Made by a program: the position numbers and the translations under genes
Shown here: positions 17,353 to 23,502 of the stretch, piece by piece
Layout of the letters: each line of letters starts with the position of its first letter
Position numbering within the stretch: position 1 is the first letter of the stretch
Notes under the pieces: model-generated
The model's input: the letters and a program-made list of their open reading frames with translations, nothing else
Told to the model about the DNA's origin: nothing
Database searches by the model: none
Source of the DNA: JAGOEF01 sp964511665
Lineage (GTDB): Bacteria > Bacteroidota > Bacteroidia > Bacteroidales > ML635J-15
DNA: 23,502 bases
Reading direction: 5' to 3'
Assembly (NCBI GenBank): GCA_964511665.1
Contig: CAZEHA010000055.1
Coordinates: 1-23,502, forward strand

Positions 17353-17380
17353 AGAGGCAATTTCAATTCGTTAATAATTA

Positions 17381-18244
17381 TTATCCCAGTGTGTGGTTGG
17401 TAATCAGCTCCTTCATCAGCTGATCGATTTCGTCGGCATTATCGCTAATGCGCAACGACTCTTTGGCCGTAAACACCACGTTTTCAATTTTCTTTACCTT
17501 GGTAGGCGAACCCGAAAGACCCAGTTGTTCTTCGTCGGCACCTATATCGGCCACGCCCCATTCGGCAATTTGCAGATAGGGTCGCTGGCGCGTAATGTAG
17601 TCGCTGTCGCGTTCCTGCAATTCGGTGTGGGTGGCAGCATGCTTATACTTGAGTGTAAGATAGGCATTACGTGTGCGGCAGGCTGCAGCCGAACTACCCA
17701 CGGTAACCAGCACCGGCAGCGAGGCTTTTACCGTTTCGACACCATGGTCGAGGCGGCGTTTCACTATTATACTATTGCCTTCTACCGCGATGCTTTCGGC
17801 ATAGGTAATTTGGGCTAAACCTAGTTTTTCGGCAACCTGCGGACCCACCTGAGCGGTATCGCCATCGATGGCCTGACGGCCTGCGATAATCAGGTCGGGA
17901 TTCAATTTTTTTACTGCCAGCGACAGGGCATACGAGGTAGCCAGGGTATCGCTGCCGGCAAACTTGCGGTCGGTAAGCAACACTCCTTGGTCGATACCGC
18001 GATATAGCCCTTCGCGGATGATTTCGGCAGCACGGGGTGGCCCCATGGTCAGCAGCGTGATATGCGTATCGCTATATTGGTCTTTTATTAACAAAGCCTG
18101 CTCGAGGGCGTGCAAGTCTTCGGGATTGAAAATGGCGGGCAGTGCGGCACGATTCACAGTGCCATCGGCCTTCATGGCATCTTTCCCTACATTGCGCGTA
18201 TCGGGAACCTGCTTGGCCAGTACTACTATTTTTAGTTTTTTCAT
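17381..18244 (-). CDS. etfB: Electron transfer flavoprotein beta subunit
   Basis: A 287-residue EtfB when started at the ATG at 18244 (MKKLKIVVLAKQVPDT). An in-frame ATG at 18295 would add 17 residues and cover the promoter boxes, so it is unlikely. Family features: KQVPDTRNV at the N-terminus, NPEDLHALEQAL (about 45-56), LAT-SYALSLAVKKLNPDLII (about 105-125), GRQAIDGDTAQVGPQVAEKLG (about 127-147) and the signature VKRRLDHGVETVKASLPVLVTV (about 166-187). It binds the adenosine phosphate part that structures the dimer and docks with the dehydrogenase. First gene of the operon. Confidence 0.95.
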   Translation of the reverse strand: MKKLKIVVLAKQVPDTRNVGKDAMKADGTVNRAALPAIFNPEDLHALEQALLIKDQYSDTHITLLTMGPPRAAEIIREGLYRGIDQGVLLTDRKFAGSDTLATSYALSLAVKKLNPDLIIAGRQAIDGDTAQVGPQVAEKLGLAQITYAESIAVEGNSIIVKRRLDHGVETVKASLPVLVTVGSSAAACRTRNAYLTLKYKHAATHTELQERDSDYITRQRPYLQIAEWGVADIGADEEQLGLSGSPTKVKKIENVVFTAKESLRISDNADEIDQLMKELITNHTLG

Positions 18245-18269
18245 CCTTGGTTTACTGAATTTTACGCCA

Positions 18270-18300
18270 CAAAGATAGAAAGCGATTGTAAACAAGCAAA
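18270..18300 (-). promoter_or_regulatory. Bacteroidota-type promoter of etfB-etfA-dehydrogenase
   Basis: On the minus strand, TATCTTTG (complement of 18270-18277) is a perfect -7 box, and TTTG (complement of 18297-18300) is a -33 box 19 bases away. The etfB start at 18244 follows about 25 bases after the -7 box. This supports the shorter etfB start. Confidence 0.65.
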
Positions 18301-18337
18301 TATCGGTATTCTAAATAGGCTTTTTGCGAATGATTGC

Positions 18338-18345
18338 TAATTTTG
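18338..18345 (+). promoter_or_regulatory. -7 box of mnmE
   Basis: TAATTTTG fits TAnnTTTG and lies 19 bases before the mnmE ATG. A TTTG upstream (18323-18326) is only 11 bases away, which is too close for a standard -33 element, so only half of the promoter is convincing. Confidence 0.4.
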
Positions 18346-18364
18346 CACTGCAATATTAGTTACA

Positions 18365-19735
18365 ATGATTGAAAACAGCACCATTTGCGCCATTGCTACG
18401 GCCGGAGGGCGCGGAGCCACTGCACTTATCCGCATTAGCGGGAAACAAGCCATTCATGTCTGCAAAGGCTTGCTAACACCGCAAAACACAAGCATCGACG
18501 CACTTCAACCACGGAAATTATACAAATGCACCATAGGCACAGCCCAAGAAAGCATCGACGAAGTTTTGGCGGTGTACTTTAAGGCACCCCACTCCTACAC
18601 CGGCGAAGACGTGGTTGAAATAAGCTGCCACGGCAGTATTTACATACAGCAAAAAATTGTTGAACTGCTTATTGCCAACGGTGCCAGGCTGGCGCAACCC
18701 GGCGAGTTTACCCTTAGGGCCTTCATGAACGGCAAACTCGATTTGTCGCAAAGCGAAGCTGTGGCGCAACTCATCGAAAGCAGTTCGAAAACACAGCACC
18801 TGCTGGCCATGAACCAGCTGAAAGGAGGCATCAGCAACGAAATAGCACTGCTGCGCAACAAGCTTATCGATTTTATCAGTCTGGTGGAGTTAGAGCTCGA
18901 TTTTGCCGAAGAAGATGTGGAATTTGCCGACCGCGACCAGCTCAGCCTGCTTATCACCGATATCTGCGCTCATATTTCGGGCCTTATTGCCAGTTTTCGT
19001 TATGGCAATGCCATACGCAACGGTGTTCCGGTGGCCATAGTGGGGCGTCCGAATACCGGAAAATCGTCGCTGCTCAATTTGCTGCTGGGCGACGAACGCG
19101 CCATTGTGAGTCACATTCCGGGCACTACCCGCGACAGTATCGAAGACACTGTGGTGATAAACGGCATTCTGTTTCGGTGCATCGACACTGCCGGAATTCG
19201 CGAAACCGGCGACAGCATCGAACAAATGGGCATAGAGCGCAGCCTGAGCCGCATTGGCAAGTCAGACATTGTGATTCTGGTTGAAGAAGCCGGTGCGGGC
19301 GATGTACAAATCAGCCAAAGTATCAATCAAATTATGGGCATGATGAACCTTGGCGAGCAACAGCTGTTGGTATTGCTCAACAAAGCCGACCTCGTAAGCC
19401 GCGATGAATATAATTTGCCGGCCGCTTATTTGCTGTTTTCGAACCTGACACGGTTGAATGAAGATGCCTTACACACTCGGCTTTGCGAAATGGTGCAGGC
19501 CATGAATCGCAGCGAGAGCAACATTGTTATCAGCAATCTGCGGCATTTGGAAGCACTGCAGGCGGCACAAGAAACACTGGGCAGGGCGCAAAACGCACTG
19601 ATGCAGGCATTGCCCGCCGACCTTATGGCTCAGGACGTGCGCGAAGCCATTCATCACATGGGCGCCATCACCGGCAGTATAGGCAGCGACGAAGTTCTCG
19701 GCAACATTTTCAAAAACTTTTGCATAGGAAAGTAA
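18365..19735 (+). CDS. mnmE: tRNA uridine-5-carboxymethylaminomethyl modification GTPase MnmE
   Basis: A 456-residue GTPase that, with MnmG, modifies U34 of certain tRNAs in the cytoplasm. It has the N-terminal folate-binding domain (about 1-118, ending LAQPGEFTLRAFMNGKLDL), a helical domain, and an inserted G domain: G1 GRPNTGKS (227-234), G2 GTTRD (253-257), G3 DTAG (274-277), G4 NKAD (339-342). The C-terminus is FCIGK with the conserved Cys453. Length and motifs are normal and the gene looks intact. It is divergent from etfB. The restriction-modification cassette begins about 140 bases after its stop. Confidence 0.97.
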   Translation: MIENSTICAIATAGGRGATALIRISGKQAIHVCKGLLTPQNTSIDALQPRKLYKCTIGTAQESIDEVLAVYFKAPHSYTGEDVVEISCHGSIYIQQKIVELLIANGARLAQPGEFTLRAFMNGKLDLSQSEAVAQLIESSSKTQHLLAMNQLKGGISNEIALLRNKLIDFISLVELELDFAEEDVEFADRDQLSLLITDICAHISGLIASFRYGNAIRNGVPVAIVGRPNTGKSSLLNLLLGDERAIVSHIPGTTRDSIEDTVVINGILFRCIDTAGIRETGDSIEQMGIERSLSRIGKSDIVILVEEAGAGDVQISQSINQIMGMMNLGEQQLLVLLNKADLVSRDEYNLPAAYLLFSNLTRLNEDALHTRLCEMVQAMNRSESNIVISNLRHLEALQAAQETLGRAQNALMQALPADLMAQDVREAIHHMGAITGSIGSDEVLGNIFKNFCIGK

Positions 19736-19815
19736 ACAAGCTCTTCCCCTGACAAATCGCAGGTAGTTTGCATTTTGGTATGTTTGCAGACTGTTGATAA
19801 ATTCTTTAAAGTTTA

Positions 19816-19847
19816 TTGCGACCATTCAAATAAACTTCTTATATTTG
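19816..19847 (+). promoter_or_regulatory. Promoter of the XRE/restriction-modification unit
   Basis: TTG at 19816-19818 and TATATTTG at 19840-19847 (perfect TAnnTTTG) are 21 bases apart. The TTG start codon of the regulator follows at 19877. The 3' end of the -7 box lies inside the palindrome at 19845-19861. Confidence 0.55.
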
Positions 19848-19861
19848 ACAATTATTGTCAA
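19845..19861. promoter_or_regulatory. Palindromic operator TTGACAATTATTGTCAA
   Basis: A perfect 8+1+8 palindrome that overlaps the end of the -7 box and the likely transcription start. It sits immediately upstream of an XRE-type regulator gene, so autoregulation is the simplest reading, as for C-boxes of controller proteins in restriction-modification systems. Binding is not shown by the sequence itself. Confidence 0.6.
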
Positions 19862-19876
19862 GTTAATATTTTCAAA

Positions 19877-20179
19877 TTGAAAACAACCGCAGAAATAATT
19901 AGAGAAAAAAGAAAGAAAAAAGGCTTGCTATTGCGACACGTTTCTGCTCAACTCGACATTGACACCGCTATACTTAGTAAAATTGAACGTGGAGAGAGAA
20001 AAGCCACAAGAGAACAAATTATTAAGTTGGCTGACATACTTGAACTCGATAAGGAATCGTTGCTTATTCAGTATTTGAGTGAGAAAATTCTTTACGAAAT
20101 TCAAGATGAAGAGTTAGGAATTAAAGCACTAAAAGTTGCTGAGAAAACAATTAAATACGGAGTAACTAAAAACAAATAA
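19877..20179 (+). CDS. XRE-family HTH regulator, putative restriction-modification controller
   Basis: 100 residues when started at TTG 19877 (read M-KTTAEIIREKRKKKG). I prefer this start because the alternative ATG at 19775 would translate the promoter and operator into a ~34-residue leader unlike any HTH protein. The HTH spans about residues 4-60: REKRKKKGLLLRHVSAQLDI, then TAILSKIERGERKATREQII (recognition helix near SKIERGER). A C-terminal helical tail (about 62-100) is longer than in minimal C proteins. Its stop is 1 base before the methyltransferase ATG. It probably represses, and perhaps activates, its own operon to delay endonuclease synthesis after entry into a new host. It could instead be an unrelated XRE repressor. 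Confidence 0.75.
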   Translation: MKTTAEIIREKRKKKGLLLRHVSAQLDIDTAILSKIERGERKATREQIIKLADILELDKESLLIQYLSEKILYEIQDEELGIKALKVAEKTIKYGVTKNK

Positions 20180-20180
20180 T

Positions 20181-20723
20181 ATGTCGGAATTGCTGTCAAT
20201 AAAAGAAGCAAGCCAATGGGCTACGGAGTATTTGGCTAAGAATGTAACACCATCTAATATCTCATACTTGATTCAGTACGGCAGAATTAGAAAAATTGGA
20301 GATAATGGCACCACTCAAGTTCTAAAAGATGATTTGGTAGAGTATTACAAAGACAAAAAGAAATCAAGACAAGAAGAATGGAAAGAACAACTTGGCGAAG
20401 ATTTGAATTGGGCTTTATCATTCGAACAATACAAGGAAGCCGAAACGACAAAGCACGTTCATAGACTTCATCCATACAAAGGGAAATTTATTCCGCAGTT
20501 AGTTGAATATTTCCTCGATAACCACACCGACAAATTCAAAAAGGAAGTTTATTTCAAGCCTGGCGACATTGTTTACGACCCATTTTCAGGAAGCGGAACT
20601 ACAATGGTTCAAGCATGTGAGATAGGAATTCATGCAGTTGGCAATGATGTATCTGCCTTTAATGCAATGATTGGAAATTGTAAGGTTACAAATATAACCT
20701 TGTTGATGTTCAAACTGAAATAG
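20181..20723 (+). pseudogene. DNA methyltransferase, N-terminal part (frameshifted)
   Basis: Reads 180 residues and ends early. Residues 5-56 look like a small excisionase/MerR-like HTH (LSIKEASQWATEYLAK, then SNISYLIQYGRIRKIG and a D-LVEYY end). Then comes HPYKGKFIPQLVEYFL (97-112), usual just before the cofactor site, and motif I DPFSGSGTT (133-141), which binds S-adenosylmethionine. The reading is normal to NCKVT (~170), after which the natural continuation (YNLVDVQTEIDRISRALKSF) is in another frame. One extra A in the AAA at 20690-20692 would join it to the downstream part as one protein of about 525 residues. It is either a true mutation, an assembly error, or a split enzyme. The start lies 1 base after the regulator stop. 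Confidence 0.85.
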
Positions 20724-20800
20724 ACAGAATTTCCAGAGCATTAAAATCATTTTTAGCAGACCATAAAACGCTTGATTTTGAAGACCGACTTTTAAAAGAA

Positions 20801-21757
20801 TTGTATGTTTTCAACAACAAGTATTTTCCTGTTCCTGAATACAAATACAAAGTAAAACGGAAGGAAATTGACGAAAAGACTTATGGTGAAGAAAAGGAAA
20901 AAGAGTTTTTACCAACATTCAACAAACTTGTAAAGGAGTATAAAATAAAATTGCGTCAAGACAACGAAGATTCGTTCCTTGACAAATGGTACACTCAACA
21001 CATCCGTGATGAAATTCAGTTTGTGTTTGATGAAATCAAAAAGATTAAAAATCCCGACATCAAAAAAATTGTTAGCGTTATTCTAAGTCGCACCATCAGA
21101 AGTTGCAGAGCAACTACCCATGCAGACTTAGCAACCTTACTTGAACCAATTACAACTACTTATTACTGCGCGAAACATGGTAAAATGTGCAAGCCGTTGT
21201 TTTCAATCCTTAAATGGTGGGAAACATATTCTAATGATACTGTAAAAAGATTAGTTCATTATGACAAGCTAAGAAAAAACACATTTCACACTTGCTTGAC
21301 AGGCGACAGCAGAAACATTGACCTTATAGAAGGGCTTAATAAAACTAATCCCGAATTTGCAAAACTTGTAGAGAAGCAAAAAATTAAAGGAATATTTTCA
21401 TCACCACCTTATGTTGGTTTAATCGACTATCACGAGCAACACGCTTATGCTTATGATTTGTTCGGCTTTGAACGAAAAGACGAACTTGAAATCGGTCCAC
21501 TTTTCAAAGGACAAGGGAGAGAAGCAAAACAAAGTTACATTCAAGGTCTTAGTGATGTTTTGAATAACGCAAAGAAATATCTTATTGAAGATTATGATAT
21601 TTTCCTTGTGGCAAACGACAAATACAATATGTATCCTACAATTGCAGAAAATGCCGGAATGCAAATAGTTAATCAATATAAACGACCAGTATTAAACCGA
21701 ACTGAAAAAGATAAAGGTGCTTATGCTGAGATAATTTTTCATCTAAAAAGTAAATAA
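20801..21757 (+). pseudogene. DNA methyltransferase, C-terminal part (frameshifted)
   Basis: The second frame of the broken methyltransferase. It is open from 20684 and overlaps the first part by 40 bases; 20801 is only the first TTG in this frame and probably not a real start. It carries motif IV SPPY (21401-21412), followed by VGLIDYHEQHAYAYDLFGF, and a C-terminal region with YDIFLVANDKYN and RTEKDKGAYAEIIFHL. SPPY with DPFSGSGTT indicates an amino-methyltransferase (N4-cytosine or N6-adenine). In the repaired protein motif I comes first (~133) and motif IV at about 408, leaving ~265 residues between them for target recognition, an alpha-type order. Its TAA shares a base with the next ATG (TAATG). 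Confidence 0.85.
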
Positions 21758-22560
21758 TGAGTTTATCTGCCAATGCTAAAAAGGAAATAAACACCTTAAT
21801 CGAAGCTGTAGTTGAAAAATACATCAGTAAAGCTGCAAGTAAACCAAAAGCTAATTCGTGCAATCCATTTGTAATGGCATTACTCAAAGACTTTGAGCCT
21901 CTTATTCATAGAATACACGGGCTTAAAACTTCATTGGGTAGTGAAATGGAAAAGATTGCAGAGATAATTGCCATAGATGCTTGGGGCAAGGCGAACATTC
22001 ATAGAAAAGTAAAAGTGAATGTTGCTTTACCTAAAAACGTCTTTCAAACGATTGATTCAATTATCAATAATTTAAGCAATGCCAAAACTCTTAGCGATTA
22101 TGAAAAAGAGAAAAAAATGATACTTGATGCTTGTAAGAAACCATCAAAAGCAACAGAACAACATACATATGAATTTGACATTGTTGTAACCGATCCAAAG
22201 AAAAAGCATACCTATATACTGGAAATGAAAGGTCCAGACCCCAACACCACAGGAGTTCCTGGTGCTAAAAAAAGGTTACTTGTTGCAATTGCCTGGGCTT
22301 ACTTCACAACAAAGTCAGAAAGAATTGACTCACATTTTGCAATCTATTACAACAATAAGCATCCAAATGTTTATAAAAATCCAAAAGTTCATTATTACTT
22401 TAATCCGGCAGGTGGAACTATTGTTCAAGAAGATTTTTGGAATTTTCTTGGAAAGAATACGCAAACTTTCAACTCTTTAACCAAACTCTTTGAATCATAC
22501 GGAAAGACTAACAAAAAGAAAATTTGGGATGGCTTCTCTAAACTAATAGATATAAAATAA
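21757..22560 (+). CDS. TdeIII-like PD-(D/E)XK restriction endonuclease subunit 1
   Basis: 267 residues. The nuclease core is visible: YEFDIVVTD then HTYILEMKGPDP, giving Asp141 ... Glu156-x-Lys158, the PD-(D/E)XK catalytic set. Around it are an N-terminal helical part, NPFVMALLKDFEPLIHRIHG (36-55), a helical region (95-125) and a C-terminal EDFWNFLGKN (225-234). The same order recurs in the next gene (PF...LL, a helical stretch, D...D-x-K, K-R-LL, EFWDFLGG), so the two are paralogues. It starts inside the methyltransferase stop (TAATG) and ends with the same overlap. On its own I would call it a probable type II endonuclease; the pairing suggests it is one half of a two-subunit enzyme. A+T-richer than the genes left of 19740. 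Confidence 0.75.
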   Translation: MSLSANAKKEINTLIEAVVEKYISKAASKPKANSCNPFVMALLKDFEPLIHRIHGLKTSLGSEMEKIAEIIAIDAWGKANIHRKVKVNVALPKNVFQTIDSIINNLSNAKTLSDYEKEKKMILDACKKPSKATEQHTYEFDIVVTDPKKKHTYILEMKGPDPNTTGVPGAKKRLLVAIAWAYFTTKSERIDSHFAIYYNNKHPNVYKNPKVHYYFNPAGGTIVQEDFWNFLGKNTQTFNSLTKLFESYGKTNKKKIWDGFSKLIDIK

Positions 22561-23342
22561 TGGCATTAACTCAACAACAAATAAAGCAAGTTGAAACCGT
22601 TTTACGAAACAGTTTAAGACATAAATTTCAAAATTATAATCCTGAACCAGCAGTTATGCCTTTTCATACAAGGCTACTTGGTCAGGACAGAATGGCTTTG
22701 TTTTCATTTATCCATTCATTAAATACAAACTTTGGGACAAGCATTTTTGAACCAGTTGCTTTGGCGTTAACTTCAACAAAATTTAAAGAAGCAAAATCTC
22801 AAGCAACTGCGGGAGTTAATATTAGTGAATCTGCTCAAAGAGTTATTCAAGACATTATGGATGATTTAACTGCGGCTACAATTAGTCCCATTAAATCTAA
22901 TGAAATTGAAAAAATTAGGAAAGTGTGTCAATCTGGTAAAATGAGAACTGTTAAACCAACAAAAGTAGATGTTTGGCTTAAGTCCCATGATGATGAACTT
23001 TTTCTTTTTGACATAAAAACTGCAAAACCCAACAAAGGTGGCTTTAAAGAGTTTAAAAGAACTTTATTAGAATGGACAGCTTGTGTTCTTGCTAATGATC
23101 CTAAGGCTATAGTAAACACATTAATCGCAATTCCATATAACCCATATGAACCAAAGCCATATTCTCGCTGGACAATGGCAGGAATGCTTGATTTGGACAA
23201 TGAATTAAAAGTTGCAGCAGAATTTTGGGATTTTCTTGGTGGACAAGGTGCATATAACGACTTACTCGATATTTTTGAACGAATAGGTTTAGAATTAAGA
23301 CCAGAAATTGATGATTATTTCGCAAGATATTCCAGGCAATAG
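22560..23342 (+). CDS. TdeIII family type II restriction endonuclease, subunit 2
   Basis: 260 residues. It has the features I associate with TdeIII-type type II endonucleases: KPTKVDVWL (132-140), ELFLFDIKTAKPNKGGFKEF (146-165), then KRTLLEW, giving Asp137 ... Asp151-x-Lys153 as the catalytic residues, and EFWDFLGG (221-228) near the C-terminus. TdeIII itself is reported to cut GGNCC; that the target here is the same is only a guess. It overlaps the preceding gene by one base (TAATG), so translation is probably coupled. With the methyltransferase and the first nuclease it forms the operon end. It looks intact. Confidence 0.8.
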   Translation: MALTQQQIKQVETVLRNSLRHKFQNYNPEPAVMPFHTRLLGQDRMALFSFIHSLNTNFGTSIFEPVALALTSTKFKEAKSQATAGVNISESAQRVIQDIMDDLTAATISPIKSNEIEKIRKVCQSGKMRTVKPTKVDVWLKSHDDELFLFDIKTAKPNKGGFKEFKRTLLEWTACVLANDPKAIVNTLIAIPYNPYEPKPYSRWTMAGMLDLDNELKVAAEFWDFLGGQGAYNDLLDIFERIGLELRPEIDDYFARYSRQ

Positions 23343-23451
23343 CCTACGCTTCGGAGTCAAGCACATTTGCAAGTCGCATCAGCTAACGCTAGAACCAAAA
23401 ACTGCAAAAGAGCTCGCCTACCCAAACGCACTGCAAACAGAAAAGATGTGC
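23342..23451. repeat. Imperfect inverted repeat after the restriction genes
   Basis: GCACATTTGCAAGT (23361-23374) is an imperfect inverted match to ACTGCAAACAGAAAAGATGTGC (23430-23451): the GCACAT/ATGTGC ends pair exactly and TTGCA/TGCAA pairs after a gap. GCCTAC occurs at 23342-23347 and 23416-23421, and ACTGCAAA at 23401-23408 and 23430-23437. It may be a terminator-like fold or the edge of the acquired cassette. No gene is seen. Confidence 0.4.
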
Positions 23452-23482
23452 AGCAAAAATGAAAGAAAATTAACGAGAAATA

Positions 23483-23502
23483 ATGAACAACGAAACACTA
23501 AC
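23483..23502 (+). CDS. Possible gene start cut by the window end
   Basis: An ATG at 23483 opens a frame (MNNETL...) that runs out of the window after six codons. It is preceded by an A-rich stretch, as is common for starts in this phylum. Too short to identify; it may be chance. Confidence 0.25.

Noticed and set aside
19775..19876. N-terminal extension of the XRE regulator from ATG 19775
   Set aside because: It would run through the promoter and palindrome and give a leader unlike HTH proteins; TTG 19877 fits better.
20690..20692. Programmed ribosomal frameshift or phase-variable tract
   Set aside because: Only three A residues, and no slippery heptamer or following hairpin is apparent; plain base loss or a sequence error is simpler.
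23342..23451. Integron attC site
   Set aside because: The fold is attC-like in size, but I cannot find the paired R'/R'' core sites (RYYYAAC/GTTRRRY) at its ends, and no integrase is in view.

Overview
The window looks like a piece of a Bacteroidota chromosome, probably class Bacteroidia. Four kinds of evidence point there. Two secreted proteins end in Por/type IX secretion (T9SS) sorting domains. There is a DUF2723/GT117 membrane glycosyltransferase of the kind found in this phylum. Several starts are preceded by a TAnnTTTG -7 box, three of them with a TTTG -33 box 18-19 bases upstream, and Shine-Dalgarno sequences are largely absent. The gene order etfB-etfA-acyl-CoA dehydrogenase is also typical.

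Layout, left to right. 1-300 is a repeat patch: three 44-bp hairpin units inside a larger, diverged 230-bp direct duplication. 301-2280 (-) is a secreted ankyrin-repeat protein built from three ~190-residue modules. 2449-4974 (+) is a tandem pair of M16 metallopeptidase subunits with a split active site. 4975-5378 is a repeat-rich gap, followed by a DoxX-like membrane protein (5379-5789). 5903-9424 (+) is a 1173-residue T9SS cargo protein, and 9569-12715 (+) is the DUF2723 protein. 12716-13440 holds a 508-bp non-coding element with 13-bp terminal inverted repeats. A 116-bp direct duplication flanks it, and each copy carries a strong terminator hairpin. 13441-14457 (-) is a second, small T9SS cargo. 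14622-18244 (-) is the etfB-etfA-acyl-CoA dehydrogenase operon, divergent from mnmE (18365-19735, +).

Directly after mnmE comes an A+T-richer, tightly packed cassette (19877-23342): a small XRE regulator with a palindromic operator on its own promoter, a DNA methyltransferase broken by a single-base frameshift, and two adjacent, mutually similar PD-(D/E)XK nucleases that resemble the TdeIII restriction endonuclease family. Spacing is 1 nt, then two TAATG stop/start overlaps, so it reads as one transcription unit. It looks like a horizontally acquired type II restriction-modification system, possibly with a heterodimeric endonuclease. It is the most interesting part of the window.

Working together: EtfAB would accept electrons from the acyl-CoA dehydrogenase. 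The DUF2723 protein may glycosylate exported proteins such as the two T9SS cargoes on either side of it. The XRE protein probably times expression of the restriction-modification genes.
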